A stretch of DNA of 64,000 bases from Eulemur rufifrons (GCF_041146395.1 NC_091006.1:9678001-9742000), one strand, 5' to 3'; positions 1 through 14,544 are shown, counted from the stretch's first letter. The notes: generated by a model not told the origin, from the letters alone. Program-made: numbers and translations.

Positions 1-107
1 TTTCTCTCCGGTGGCCAGAGTTTCTCTCTGTGCTCCAGCTGGAATAGTCTATCTGGTTTGAAGCTGATGATGTGAGGAAACAGGTCCAGTGGTTTGACGC
101 TCAGTTA

Positions 108-239
<132 letters not shown>

Positions 240-299
240 CTAAAACATCAAGCACATGACACATCAATCATCCACACAAAGGATTCATCTTTGGGTATT

Positions 300-672
300 T
301 GGGCTGCCCTAATAAAACACCATAGACTGGGTTGACTTAAACAACAAAAATTTATTTCTCACAGTTCTGGAGGTTGGGAAGTCCAAGATCAGGGTGCCAG
401 CAAGATATGTTTCACTACGAGGGCTCTCCTCTTGGCTTATTGACAGCTGCCCTCTCACTGTGTCCTTACGTGGTACACAGAGAACAAGAGCGAGCTCTCT
501 TGTGTGTCTCTTCTTGTAAGGACACTAATACTATTGGATCAGGTTCTCACACTTATGACATCATTTAACCTAAATTACCGCCATAAAGGCCCTATCTCCG
601 AATATAGTCACACTGGAAGTTAGAGCTTCAACACATGAATTCTGGGAGACACAAATATTCAGTCTATCATTT
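300..672 (-). mobile_element. MaLR LTR remnant (MLT1-like), inverted
   Basis: Reading the minus strand, the stretch has the usual order of an MLT1-type LTR: a gap-rich 5' part with a TTGGA/CCTAAT-type core and an end containing 'aaataaatttttgttgtttaag' style sequence, here visible inverted as 'aacaacaaaaatttatttct' followed by 'cacagttctggaggttggga'. It lies in the ZNF285 intron. Family name is from memory of the consensus. Confidence 0.6.
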
Positions 673-3600
673 GACAGTTGGAAGGAAAGCGAAGTTGGAA
701 GCTGTGCTAATCATTAAGTCAGTGTTTTTCTACTCCAAATGGTCACTTTTAAAACACACTTTGTAAGGCAGGAGCTGGGACTCTGTAATTCACACTTAAT
801 TAGCCAACTGGCCCTGTGCAAGGCTCTGACACTGAGGGCCACCAGAGAGCTTCTGCAAGGCTAGGGGAGGAAGAAGGGACTTGTTCCTTTCCTGTTCTTA
901 TACCACCCAAGTAATGCTGCTTTACTCTGGCAGAAACAGCTCCTTTCCATAGCAATAGCTGACTGCACTTTGCTTTTCCAACACTTGCAGAACCAGTTTC
1001 ATTGTGCTCCCCTCACAAACACCAGAACCAGCCAGCCAGTGTCCCCTCATCAGAAGTCTGGGTCCCCAGCCCACAGGGCTCCTTCTCAGCAACACCAGCC
1101 AGCTAGCACCCCACCCTCCTGGGTCTCGGGTTCAGCTCCAGAGGGCCCTTCTTCAAAGTCTCAAAGTCCTGATAATTCGGTCTCTTCATTTCCTCAGCCA
1201 GGTTGGTAGCTCCTCCCTGCAGTTGGTATTTCCAAGATACCACAGAGTTGTCTCTTTACTCTTTAAGTTAGCTTGGTAACAACTCAATACCTAGTTAACA
1301 ACTCTTTATATGAAATTCTGTCCGAATAGCTGGTGTAGTTTTTGTCTCTTGAATGGACCCTTTCTAATACAAAAGAAATGAGAGAAACAGAGGAAATTCA
1401 AAGTCGTGAGTGGGCCAAGTTTCTCTCCTGTCCTCTCCATTGCCTATGTCACCAACTACCTGTAGTCACGCAAAGAATGTTACAATAAATATCCATGAAC
1501 ATCTGTCTTTGAGTGCTTATAAGAATATTTGCACAGAATAAATCCCCAGACCAAAGATCACTGAATTACTTGGGTACATAGATTTTATAATTTGATTGAC
1601 ATTGTCAAAACCGTCCTCTGAAGAGGTTGTGCAAACACAGGCCCAGTAGTGTTTAGGAGTCCATTTCCCGTCCCACACCAAGACTTGGCATTTTCACTTT
1701 TTTATGGCAGATGAATCTATTTCTATCAGATTAAAAGGGATTAAAAAGGAAAGGAAACTAAAAGCATTGGCTCCTGAATTAAAAAAACAAGGAAGGGAAA
1801 AGGGAAATTATCAGGAACATTTGCATATCAACTATGTGCTAAAAAAAAATAGTGGTATCAGTGTGAAATTTCTGGAGTGTGTTAACAGAATGTTGAAATA
1901 TAGAAAAATGCTCTTATTCTTAAAAGATGTAAGTAGAGTACTTAGGGATGAATTATAATGATGCCTGCAGTTTACCTTCAACTGGGCCAGCAAAATAAAA
2001 TATAGATATGCATGTGTGTATATATGTATACTATTCATATATTTATGTGTCATTATTAACAACTGGTGAATCTAGGTGAAGATTATTCTTTCAATTTTTC
2101 TATAAATTGAAATTTCTCAAAAAAAATGTTGAGGGGAAAAGTAATAGCCATCCCCTGACCAAGAAACCAATTTTTTACATAAAATGCTTATATCACTGCC
2201 TGTGTCACACTGACCAGAGTTAAATGTTTACAGACATGTTCTCTCAATAGACTCTGTACCTCTAAAGCAGAGCTTTCAAACCAAAGCTCTAAGAAGTAAC
2301 AAAGGATTTCACAAAGAATTTGTTACTGACAATTGTTTAATTCCCAAAACCTGACCGTAACAACCCTCTGCAGGGATTGTCACAGGATGGAGGTGCAAGC
2401 ACAGTCCAAAAATATTAATAAACCAAATTTATAAACCAATAAACACACACAAAAATCTTAAGATCTTTTCCTCCGTACACAGCACCATCTATGAAGTATG
2501 CTTGTAAAACCTTAAACCTGAATCTAGTTAACCATCTAGGGCTTCCACTTACAGGAAATACTGTGGGTAGAGGAATACATTGAAAGAGACCAAAAAGAAG
2601 CAAACAAATTCATCCCAAATACAGGAAAGTACACAGGACAACGAAGTTGGTTTCTACAACAAGTCAATAGCAGATGGACATAGAGGGGCAGACTTCTCTA
2701 GATTAAAAGAGATTACAAGACATAACAACCAACTAGCATATGCAGACCTTGTTAAGACTCTGATTCAAACAAACTGTTAAAAAACATTTTTTAAATAATC
2801 AGGGAAACATGATTATCTGGGTATTAGATGATATCTAATTTCATTATCTCATTGGTCCATTTTTAAAAGAAATAAATACTGATGGGGGTTTCTGCCTCTA
2901 AATCAGAGCTCATTAAAAAATGAAATACATAGGAGTATGTAGTAAGTTAGATCGCTGCTTAGAAATATTCTCTTCCACACTCTCCAATCCCACTAAAGGA
3001 CCAGAATGTATTTCCTTACCCCTTGGCTTTGGATTTGGCCATGTGATTTACTCGAGCTATCAGAATGAGGCGGAAGTGAAAATGTACCAGTTCTAAGCCT
3101 AGGCTTTAAGAGATCTTACATGTGTCCACTTGCTCCCTTTCCCCTCTGCCATCATAGCAAGAACACAACCAAGCTAACCAAAACCATAGTTGCTTCCACC
3201 AGCAGAGTGCTTCCAAATAAATATCCACAGCATTAGTTTTGGGTCCAGACTACAATGGTTGAGGAAACTGTTATAGGAGGCTGGAAAAATGGTGACCTCG
3301 GTGATGTCGTGGTGAACATTTGGTATAAACTTTTGCTGGCAGTAATTTAGAAGACAGACATGTATCTAATGAATCTGTGGGCTTGGGCAAGATGGTTTTC
3401 AGGCAGAAGGATGAAAGTGTGAGCTCATTTATTTTAGTTGCATATAATAAGGTACTATACAAAAGTGATGACCTCAGAAGAAAACCCAATACAGTGTGAA
3501 ATAACATGCTATCCAGCATCTTTTAAAAAATACTTTGGAAAGAAAAATAAAAAAGACATACAGTAAATAAATGTGGCAAATGTTAATTGTTGAAACTGCA

Positions 3601-3700
3601 TAATGGATACTGTCAATGTAGGTTCATAATACTATTTGCTCTTTTTTTATTTTGGTAATTAATTTTTTTCATGATTAAAAGAAAATCCTTGTTCCACACC
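673..3700. other. ZNF285 intron, no gene seen
   Basis: AT-rich intronic sequence between the KRAB-A and start-codon exons. Only short chance reading frames are present. No young Alu is present in this stretch, and I could not assign the old repeats it may contain. Confidence 0.6.
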
Positions 3701-4180
3701 CTGATGGTCTTTTTGATGTGTCAACTTGGATTGGCTACAGTCCACAGTTGTTGACTCAAATACTAATCTAGCTGTTGCTGTCAAGATACTGTGTATCCAG
3801 CCCATAGAGCAGCAGGATAATAAAAATAGAAAGAGAAAAAAAGAATAAAGTAAAAAAAAAAAAAGATATTTGGTAGATATGACTAAAGATCATAATCAGT
3901 TGACATTAATGGAGATTATTCTAGATAATCCGGGTGGGCCTGATTCAATCAGTTGAAAGGCCTGAAGAGCAGAGCTGAGGCTTCCCTGGGAGAAGATGAA
4001 ATTCCACCTGGAGACAGCAGTTTCGTTCTGTGTCCAAGAGTTCCAGCCTGCCCTTCGTTATGGGCTACCCTACAGATTTGGGACTTGCCTGGTTAGCTCC
4101 CACAATCGCATAAGCCAATTCTTTACAATAAATCTCTTGACATATATCTCCTACTGGTTTTTCCCTGCTGGTTGAACTCT
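3700..4180 (+). mobile_element. Probable old LTR-type repeat
   Basis: The segment contains 'tgatgtgtcaacttggattgg' near its start, a 'ccgggtgggcctgattcaat' core and an AATAAA-containing end near 4127-4140. This order is typical of an old mammalian LTR-type interspersed repeat. A short A-rich stretch (about 3830-3865) interrupts it. Family not assigned. Confidence 0.4.
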
Positions 4181-4611
4181 TACCAATACATACCCATTCA
4201 AATCTTGCTACTTCTGTGAACCAGTGCCACTCAGAGTGTGGTCATGTATGAGCTGACCATGTGCTCGGATGCTGTGGCCATACAAAATTATTATAAAAGT
4301 TTCTGAACTCTTACTCTTGATTCTGTACTTATCACTCATGGAGCAGTGACAAGCAGTTCACAGACTTGCACCGTTATGTGAACCACACTTGGAGTAACAC
4401 CAACTAGTCATCTTGACATCTCTGAGTCTGTTCCTTCATTCTACAAGGGGAGTCACACCACCTACCTCCCACACTTGTTATAAGCAAGACAAAGTATCTA
4501 CTAATTACATAGCAGTCACTCAAAAAATTCTGACCTCCTTTCAGAAAAGAGAGGTGTCTGGCTCCCCAGAAATGAAGATTATATTTAAAGAGAAAGAAAA
4601 CTTTAACTTAC

Positions 4612-4665
4612 CTGGAACTTAATCATACTTCCTCTTGGAAAAGGCAGGATTCTGGGGAAGCAGAA
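4612..4665 (-). CDS. ZNF285: ZNF285 start-codon exon
   Basis: On the minus strand a pyrimidine-rich acceptor (ctttgtag) precedes 39 nt of 5' untranslated sequence, then ATG at 4626 and the five codons MIKFQ, followed by a gtaagt donor at 4611. The exon ends in phase 0, which matches the phase 0 entry of the KRAB-A exon at 239, giving [16 protein letters not shown] at the N terminus. A tiny M-x-K-F-Q start exon is typical of this KRAB zinc-finger subfamily, and MIKFQ is the N terminus I remember for human ZNF285. The intron between this exon and KRAB-A is about 4.4 kb. Confidence 0.85.
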
Positions 4666-6505
4666 CTACAAAGAAAAGAGAGTATCCATAAGATCATGGA
4701 TGCAACAAGTTGTCAATGAATATTGGTTCCTTCTTGTCTGTACACTTTTCTTACATATTCTTCTCTCCCAAGATATCTTTTCTTCTCTTTTCACTCTCAA
4801 TAGATTGAACTCCCAACTCCTCAAGACATCCCCTCACCCTGGTGCCCAGTCCCAGACCCTTCCTATCTCTCCTCAAGCTTTTGGGTTAAAACCTGCAAAT
4901 TCTTTTCCTTTTCTCAGACCTGAGAATGGATTGACATCACCTCCATCCTAATTACTCTAGAAAAGAGGCTCCAGAATTGCTGATTTGGAGAGCAATCTCA
5001 GGATGACAGGGACGTTCTTCTGTTTCCACTTTCATACACAAGACTTGTTCCTGTAAGGCTGGGGCCTGCGATCTGAAGAATCTGAAGTTGGCTAAGACCT
5101 TAACTCTTAGCTTCCAAAACTCTCTCTCTAGCGATCACTCTAGCCTCTGAAGCCCCACAGCTTTTGCAAATATTGACAATACACCTGTGATGTATAAGGT
5201 ACATCCTCTGCTCTGGAAATGCTCACGCTATACTAAGTTACAAACTCTCTCAGTTTGCAGGTAGACTAGTAGGTAGACAGAGACTCTCTAAAATTGCCAC
5301 TCCATATACACTCAATGCCCTTCCTGTCCTGCTTGTATTAGTGGATTCTCTCCCCTGCTAGCTTCTGGTTGGGTTCAGCCAATGGGGAAAGCCAGCAAGA
5401 GAGCCAGGGAAGAAATAAGAGTGAAGTCAGAATATATACTCCCTCAGATTTTCCCCTAGAGGTTGCTTTGGCCTGGCTATGTTCCATATCCCTTGACCAA
5501 GGGTCATGGCCCCTGTTAGGCAGCCCTTATCTCGTAACCCTTTCTCTAGGTTGGTGACTGCTCCCTCCTGTAGCCCTTCAGTCCTAGGGGGCAGCAAGTT
5601 ACCAGGCTATTACTAGCTCTGGGATATTGCAATATCCTTCCTTGATTACCACAACCTGCTTACACCTTTGTAATTGTCCCTTTATTAAGCTCTTCTCAAG
5701 TTACTCAATTTGAGTGTGCTGTTCATTTCCTGCTGGGATTCTATCCGATAAACCCTGCAAACACAGTTGCCTTTGCAGAGAAATTTATTCTATAAAACTA
5801 CCACTTTAGGCACTGGAGAAACTCTGAATAGTAACAAATAATAGCCAAAAACTATGTTCCTGCTCTCGCAGATAGTGCTCCTCAAACTATTTGTGATAAA
5901 GGAGCAGTTTCTTATCATTGTTATTGTTAATTTCAATCTGTCAGGGACTGACATTTTGGTAAGAGACAGTAAAAAGAAATTACTAGAAAAAGGAAATTAG
6001 GAAGCCATATAAATGAAAGCCCAATATTTGTTATTAGATTAATAAATCATACAAATTTTTAAACATTTACACTCAATTCTGAAATCATCCGGTCACACAC
6101 CCGTAACATTTAGTTCTCCAGCTGGAACCAGTCCCTCGTCTACCCTCTGAATTGCAGCTCACAGGACTATAGAATCAGGTTAATAGGATACAAAATTTCT
6201 TTTTCGTAAATCCTTGGATTCTTTTCTCTCCTTTCTTGCCTTTAAGAGAGAGCATTAATCACCCCTTATTTGGGGCTTCAACAGAGAATTAACTCATCAG
6301 TTCAATGCTAATTACATAATTTTACAATAGTTAAAACCCGCCAAGAAATACTCTTTCTTTCCCATAAAAAAATACTATAAATATTGAAAAAACAGCCAAG
6401 CTTTGGTCCTTTATTCGCTGTATCTGGTAAAGATCCTGCCATTTAGCAAGAAACTCAATCAGTGTTTCTTGACATTAACAAATGTACAAATAGAGTCAGC
6501 TTTGG
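4666..6505. other. ZNF285 intron 5' of the start exon, no gene seen
   Basis: Unique-looking or anciently repeated intronic sequence. Reading frames up to 83 codons occur on both strands but show no motif, splice frame or composition supporting them. Confidence 0.55.
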
Positions 6506-6815
6506 GCCAGGCGCAGTGGCTCATGCGGGTAATCCCAGAACTTTGGGAGGCTGAGGCACAAAGATTGCTTAAGGCCAGTTCAAGACCAGCCTAAACAACA
6601 TAGTAAGACCCTGTCTCTACAAAAAAAAAAAAAAAAAAAAAAATTTAAATATTAGCCAGGCATGATGGCATGTGCCTAAAATCCCAGCTGTTCAGGAGGC
6701 TGAGGTGGGAAGATCACTTGAGCCCACGAGTTCAAGGTTGCAGTGAGCTATGATTGTGTCACTGCCCTCCAATCTGGGCAAAAGAGCGAGACTGTCTTTA
6801 AAAAAAAAAAAAAAA
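6506..6815 (+). mobile_element. Alu, old J-type, full length
   Basis: Starts 'gggccaggcgcagtggctca', has a mid A-tract at about 6620-6644, a right arm with 'gcagtgagctatgattgtgt' and a terminal A-tail near 6800-6815. It is diverged compared with the lemur-type Alus elsewhere in the window. Confidence 0.9.
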
Positions 6816-8560
6816 GAATTGGCTCTGATACATTAGGTGCATGTGCAAAGACACAAACACACAAGGCTCTCCACTTCCAGAACCAGTTTTCACAGAGCCA
6901 ACAATGGGACAGGTTCATTTACAAGCACACATATACACACTTGCACCCACACATGTACACACATATTGTCGGGGCTTTGGTTTCCTGGATTTCTGGTTTC
7001 AGGCCCTTCCTGCCTGTATCAAGTCAGGGCCCTGGAAGGCACCAGATGGCACGTTCAGATTTGAGGGGAGTTTAATAAACAGACTACTTACAGTGGTATA
7101 AGCTGGATATAAGGAAACCATAGAGAAGGCCCTGCCCTGGGAGGTGACAGGCAGGTGCCATTACTACACCTGGGCCTAAACAGGTAAGGCGAGGGAGCAG
7201 TCACTGGAGTCTGGAAGAGAGGGGCCTGTTTGGAAAGGGCCACTCAACAGGAACTGTGACCTTCACTGAGAAGGGCAGCCTGCCTGTGATGACCCTACAG
7301 AGAGAGAATTGGGGGACCAGATGCCCCAACTCGCTTTTCTCCTCTCTCCAAATTCTCCTGTTGGAACTTCCCATTAGCCAAAGACAACCAAGGTCAGAGG
7401 GCAATGGCAATGCCCTTCTCAGGGCAGAGAGCAGAGTGGAAAACCTGGAGAGTGGATCTGGAGGTGGGGAACCAAATATTTGTGATACACGACACCTCAA
7501 GATCCTTGTTTTCCCCACCTGCCAAAGTCCACACAGTTCTCTCCCACAAATGCCACCCTCATCTCTCAACCTGGTAACCACTCTGACCCGAGTCACTGCT
7601 CAGGAATGAGACTAAGTGCCCATATCCACCTCTTGGAGGAATGAGAACCTAGAGGAAAAGTGCAGCTGAATCTGGAACTGCAATTGCCCAGAAACGCAAT
7701 CAGAAATATAAGTTCCAAGCCCTCCTCAAAATTCTGCTTCCAGATGCCTGGCTCTTTTTCCCAGAAGTTCAAGAGGTTGCAGAAATAGGGAGACAGACTA
7801 ACCTGAACTCTTCCAAATGTGCCTAGCAACCTATGTAATCACCTGGGAAACAGGATAAAGACCATTTCTTTTGTGTGTGTCAGTGCAAAGGTCATGTGAT
7901 CATGTCAAAGTTGTATGTATGTGGTCTGTGAGTATCTGAGCCAAAGGAATCTACAGGATCAGCCTCAGCTATAAGGTCCTGTGCAGGGCTGCAGACAAGT
8001 CTGTCCCTAGCTCATGTGATGCCTCTGGAAAAATTAGGAAAACAAATCCCTTCCTCGAGGTTCTTTTATTCCATCTGTTGGAAACTTGTTACACTGATTT
8101 TACGAGAACAAGGCACTTTTACTACTACCTGATGAAAAACTGTGTGTGTGTGTGTGTGTTCTACAATTTGAATGGCATACCTTAGATATGCCATGACTCC
8201 CAAACCCTGAGTCAACGCAACCCTGTCCCCGCCCTGATCCCTAGTGGCACATCCCAAGACTGACCCCGAACTCCAACCCGTGGAGGCACAGCCCAAGCCA
8301 CTGTCACGAAACGTGAAGATGCACTGTTTGTATCAAAACTGGGGCCCACGCTCTCGCCACCCCATCCCCAAACCGAGCCCAAGCTCTCCCCACCCTATCG
8401 CAGGGAGGCTGGGCCGGAGAACCTCCCCAGGAGGCCCTTTCATCGGTCACCACTCCCTGCTTCCAGCTACTCCTACTCCAGTAGACAGGGCAGGGTCACA
8501 GCTGCACACCCTCCACCTCCACTCCGCTCCACCTCCACACGCCTCTGAGAGGGGCGCGGT
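6816..8560. other. ZNF285 intron 1 region, no gene seen
   Basis: Contains a (CA)-rich stretch at about 6925-6965 and a short (GT)n run at about 8140-8160. Open stretches of up to 131 codons on the minus strand (7201-7596) and 117 on the plus strand (7256-7609) overlap each other and lack supporting features. A second non-coding exon of ZNF285 may lie here but I could not place it. Confidence 0.5.
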
Positions 8561-8576
8561 CCCGGCAGAACTCACC

Positions 8577-8760
8577 TTAGCATCCCAAACAATGTCGCCC
8601 GCAGCGTCCGTCCGAGACCACGGCGCATGCGCACGAGAGCCGGCGAACTACAATCCCCAGAAGCCCCCGCGCTTCCGCTGGGGCCGCACGAGAGGCTGCA
8701 TGGAGGAAGTGGGGGGTGGCGCTAGGGCCACTTGGACTTCGCGTGTTTATCTAAAATAAT
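8577..8760 (-). promoter_or_regulatory. ZNF285: ZNF285 CpG-rich promoter and first exon
   Basis: A GC-rich, CpG-dense block. On the minus strand a first exon ends at 8576/8577 with CTAAG followed by a gtgagt donor. Upstream of that donor (higher coordinates) are an NRF1-type palindrome GCGCATGCGCA at 8623-8633 and an ActACAATCCCCAGAAG sequence at 8647-8663, close to the ZNF143 (Staf) site consensus. Both are common in KRAB zinc-finger promoters. There is no obvious TATA box. The transcription start was not fixed; I place it between about 8640 and 8740. Assignment to ZNF285 rests on strand and position, since this is the only minus-strand promoter upstream of its coding exons. Confidence 0.7.
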
Positions 8761-9129
8761 GGCTGTCATAATAGCGATAAAGTAACAGTGAAATGTTAAA
8801 ATAAATCGCTTCCCACACGTGATAAAAAGAAAGGGAAAGACTCAATGTTTTACCACCTGGAAAGGAGCACTGTTTACCATTTTAGTGAAGATCCTAATAG
8901 GTTCTTATTCTAGTCTATAGCCTTTAATTTTATAACCACGCAACTTTTCAATTAAAAGTCACTTAAATGATTTCCCCCCAAAGTTTGTTTCTATTTAAGG
9001 GCACTCTGGAAAATCTTCCACACTTGAGATCTAACATAACCCTGTAATTTGTTTCCCCTTCTTAGGAGAAGCAAAAAGAATTAACCATTGTCTATGTCCT
9101 TAATCGAGGAAAGGCCAGAGTACTAGGAG

Positions 9130-9640
9130 TCGCTATGGTTCAGAACGCAAGAAAATGACCACTTGAAAGCCGAACTGAGCCAAATTAGGAGTCTTTATTA
9201 GCTGGCCAGTGACTATCCTCTGCACCGCCAAAGGCAGCGGCACAGAGAGCAGCGCTCAACCGGAAAAAAGGAAGGGTTTTTATACTATTCTATATTGGGG
9301 TCTTATGTGACTCGGAATACACAATGTGGAGTCAGTTTTGCAATAAATTCCATTAGCAGGGGCCTGGGACCAGCCCCAGACCACCTGTTTTTATTACCAT
9401 CTATAAGCAAGCGGGTTTACAGAAGCAGATAGCATCGGTTAAGTCAAGGGACATTCTTCCATGAGTTAAGCAAGCACAATCGGTTACAAGTTAATTACTT
9501 TGTTTTCCATTTTACAGGGTATATTTTCTTTCTGTACATAGGTCACACAGCCATGAGTCATCTACAGCCACAGCCAAAATGGCTGAACTATAGCTAACTG
9601 GCCAGCTATAGGCCCTGGATTTGCTGTATAGGCCGTTACA
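9130..9640 (-). mobile_element. Solitary LTR-like element
   Basis: On the minus strand the element begins TGTAACGGCC at 9640, contains 'gctaataaagactcctaat' with an AATAAA signal near 9200, and ends near 9130. The short word GGAGTC flanks or nearly flanks both ends (left near 9127, right at 9641), a possible target duplication. No internal retroviral sequence follows. Class not assigned. Confidence 0.5.
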
Positions 9641-10690
9641 GGAGTCTCTTAAAAGAGACATTTCAACAAATCAAGAAAACACAGGAAGTTTCCAGAGACT
9701 TTTCAGATTCTCCTTCAGAAGTACCTTTTGTTGGGACTTACTCTATTTTTGCATTTTAAGATTTCTAACAAAGAAAAATTTTGGTGCCCTAACAGGGTAA
9801 GAAAATTGATTAAAGATTTCACCCACAATTCTAGCCTGGAGGAAAGCATCAAAAATGGGTGCGAGCAGTCTGTCTCATTGGAAGAGTTACCTGGCCCTGG
9901 TGAGAGAGGCTCTGTTTGGAATATCTGGTTGGCATTCGCTTTGGCATGCACCCTCAAGCTTTGGGGGTTGTGAGTCAGTTCAAGTCCTAAACTAGACACA
10001 TAACTGAAGATCCTCACCTCTAGGCGATGGGCAGGAGCTAACTGAATATCTCCCTGTAGCTTGACATTGCAACTTAGGGAATCTCTGCTACAGAGATGGG
10101 AGTCATCCTTAATTTTGGCAGATCCTAAAACAGTATTTTTATTGGATGGGGATGGGGGTGTCTTCATTAATGTGCTTTGGTAAATTTGTGATAAATATGT
10201 AGATCCTCCACATTTGAGTTTATTTATTCTCTCTTAGCCCTCCTCCTCCTTGACTTCATCTTCTACCACTTTCTCACTTGCCCATTTCTGTCCAGCCATG
10301 CTGAGCTTCATGCTAATCAACTTTTAATAGCGGGATTTCATCATTCATATTTATAAATAATTTTATTTTGCCTTCATTTACAATAGTTTCTTATTTTTTT
10401 ATTTTTTTGATCAAAAATCTCATCTGTAGCTTGCATTATATTTCTGTTGGGCCGTGTGGCCCTAGAGAAACATAATTCATGTCACCAATGACTATGTGAT
10501 CTGTAGCCTCCCTCAGATGCAGCCCTAGCACTTTGGAGGCCCTAGCACTTTGGAGGCCCTAGCACTTTGGAGGCCCTAGCACTTTGGTGGGGAGAAAATG
10601 TATCACGATATTTGGTACAGGGGACACTATACTGTATTTTGGTATATGGTACACTGAAAACTATAGTATAGAAATGAAAGAAGTGGAGCT
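9641..10690. other. Intergenic stretch, no gene seen
   Basis: The longest open stretch is 150 codons on the minus strand (9715-10167). It is overlapped by an equally plausible opposite-strand frame and shows no recognisable motif. A small tandem repeat lies at its right end. Confidence 0.5.
10522..10590. repeat. 17-bp tandem repeat, four copies
   Basis: The word gccctagcactttggag is repeated four times in succession with only the last copy slightly changed. The word resembles part of an Alu consensus (cctagcactttggga-type), so it may have been seeded by a short Alu fragment. Confidence 0.85.
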
Positions 10691-10699
10691 GTCCAGCAT

Positions 10700-11470
<771 letters not shown>

Positions 11471-13619
11471 GATAAAACTCACTTTCCATTCACTGCTGAG
11501 AGAGCATAATTTGAGATAGCCTTTCTAGAAAGTAATTTAATCACATATGTCAACAACCACCCAAATATTTACACCTTTTGCTCCAATCATTTTTTCTTTT
11601 AAAGAACATCATCATTGATATGGAAAAAATTAATGCCCTTGGAGTAGCACTACACTAAAAATTATGCAAAATTAAGAAAAAGGATACTGCCAACATTAGC
11701 AGAATGCATAGAAAAATGAAGCTTATCCATAATGAAATATTATACAGATATTTAAAATGTTTTACAAAAAGTTTGTAATGGTATTGTCTGGTCAACAAAT
11801 GACATTGGATCCCACATGCCTAGAGAATAAAAATCTATGTTATTCAGCTTAGCAGAGAAACAGAAAAAATTTTCTATATTTGGGGCTGTTTTCCTCCACG
11901 CCAACAGTTACCTTCTGCACTTGGAGGAAGAGAACCCTAGTGGCCTCATGCCTGCCACATTCCATTATAATTCTCTGATCTCATTTCTGTCCCTATTTCC
12001 CCTTATCTCTGTGGTCCAGTGGTTTTCAATCAGAAGAGAATACTTTCTCAGGGAAATGTGTCAGGATCCATGGAGGAATCTTCCAAATATGCAATCTGGG
12101 ATTCTGATATATGGCCTCCAAAGGAAGCAAGGGAAATTGGGCAGCCCTAACTGAGAGATGATATCGATGGGAGAGTGTTAGGAATGTGAATAGTTTAAAG
12201 ATAGGATATCTTTTAAAAGAACATTGTATATGTAGTTATAGGAGAAGAAAACCAATGACGAGAATGCTTATCTGCTATTGAACTGTACCTTGTACCTAGG
12301 AAAGCCTGAAAACATACAGGCTGCCTCCACATCCCAAACAGATATGCTGCTCACTTTACTAATATTTATAACCAGCACATTTTGTGCTAAAATAGTTCTG
12401 TTACATTTTCCCTTTTTTGTCATTACCCAGACCCCCAAATCTGACCTATATTAGTCCTGATGGAGCCCACACACCACCTGACATGATTAGGCAAAGATCA
12501 CAAACACTTGTTAAGTAGAAGTCTGAGTAGAGTGAGAAGATGCAAAATCACTGAACTCTGAAATAATGGCCTGATTAGGACAGGTGACAAGGCTGAGCCT
12601 CACTCATTATAGTCATGGGACTATTTTTCACAAACCATGGATAGAGTCCATGTTTTTAATCCCATGAAGTCCAAGGACTTAAATGATCCTCCCTCCTTTG
12701 AAAATCACAGTAAAATAGTCAAAGTTAGGAAAAGATGAAGATACTATGATCAACACTGGTGAACACAAAATAGAATCGTGATTGGAAATTAGCTTTGAGC
12801 CATTCCTGCTGCACTGTAAAAGTGTGAACCATTATCAATCCTGGGGCAGCTCAACACTACGCACCAGTTGCCAATCTCAGAGGAGGACTCCAAATGCTTC
12901 TGCCCATTGCATTGGAGTCCCCAGGGAAAACACGGTGCAATAGAGCATTAGATAGAACAACACTTTACTTACAGAGAGAAGAGACAGAGTCTGATCCACT
13001 CCAGAGGTGTGCATAGTCTCCCATGGCTAGCAAGTCTCCCCAGAAGCACAGGCAGGAATGGCTCAAAGCAATTTTCCCACTACCCCCCCACCCCCACTTC
13101 TGCAGCTACAGTAGAAAGACCGCTGTTAAATGTGAAATACTGAAAGCTGGGGGCATGCCTGGGACCCATTGTCGCACACACTGAAGCAGAATACAGGAAC
13201 ACTCATGGTCGAAAAAATGTGTACAAGAGACTGTTTTACCCCAGAGGGTTAAACAAAGTTCCAAGTCTGTCTGGCTTGCTTTGCCCAATCTCCAAGAAGA
13301 ACAAAGGAAATTAGAGAGGAATATATGTTTAAATGGAAATTTTAACTGACATCTTACTAATGATACAGATCATGCACAGGAAGAAATGATGTATTTAAAT
13401 ATTAGATTAGATGGTTGGACTATGTTTCTAGTCTATTGAAAAGCCATGGACATCCATCATAAATGCCTATTTGTGTAGTGTAAAATTAATAGTATACTAA
13501 GCAGCAAAGAATATTTCCAGAACCTTAATAAAATGTTAAAAATTCATAAGCTGCACTTGACAGAATAAGATTTTAAAATATCTACTGTGTTCAATTGAGG
13601 AAATGAAAATATTCATCTA
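11471..13619. other. Intergenic stretch, no gene seen
   Basis: AT-rich; about 11,480-11,820 looks like further old L1/HAL1-type sequence. The rest was not assigned. Reading frames do not exceed 105 codons and none has support. Confidence 0.5.
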
Positions 13620-14544
13620 GCCTAAAATAAAATGACAGCAGCAGATTATGCAATGTTAGCAAAATATATTTGAGATGTAAATGTTTGCTTAGAAACAGAG
13701 AAGTGGAATTGAATAATGTCATTGTGAAGCTTGGAAAAGAAGAAAGAATTTTAATGAAAGAAGAACAAATAATATATACATTTAAAAAGTTGCTATTTCT
13801 TTAACACCTTAACTGTTATGTGAGGTGTATTTAACTTACATTAGTTTTGAGCCTGGGGCTTCGTGAAGCGTATGTAACAAACACGTCTCTTCCTCTTGGG
13901 AGCCACAACAAATATTTTTCAACTTCCATATGATTCACACGCAGAATACAATAAAAAATAAAGAATTTTTCATTAAATTAGAAAACATTGTTTTGTTTTC
14001 AAAACTTTTATTCTTTTTTCATAAAATGCCCTGACCCCAAGGAAAAATTGTTTTTCTTGTGTGACACTCAATGTGTTAACCAAGCAAAATAAAGTGAGAG
14101 AGTGTCAGATATCCCTCTCCCCTCACCCTCAATGTCTGAAATTCCCTGGAAGGAAACATCAGCCCTGAGAACAGGAAGAGTCTGACCCTGAATGAGCCCA
14201 CCAGGCAAATGAGAGTAGAAAACAAGATTTATCTTTGGATGTCAACACTTATATAAAATCATATATTTGTCACACTTCAGCATTGCAATTCTCAGGCTAA
14301 TTAATTTACACATAGATAATTGTACAACTAATTAGCAAAATTTCAACCATTATCAGATTATACAATTATCTGGAGCCACGCCTTCATAGAGCCAATATAA
14401 TTACCCTGATCCAATCAATCAACCAGCTGTATCGAATGTCTCTAGCCGACTCCAGAACAGAATAATATTTATACACTATATAACTTTATATTTAAAAAAC
14501 AGAAGTCTTTTTCTGTTAACAGTTGGTTGTTAAACCTTGCCAGG

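Noticed and set aside
7790..7880. Possible second non-coding exon of ZNF285 (donor-like gttagt on minus near 7,801)
   Set aside because: The donor is weak and no matching acceptor or conserved counterpart could be shown.
8244..8759. 171-codon plus frame across the CpG block
   Set aside because: It lies in the ZNF285 promoter and first exon on the opposite strand. GC-rich DNA gives long chance frames and there is no supporting feature.
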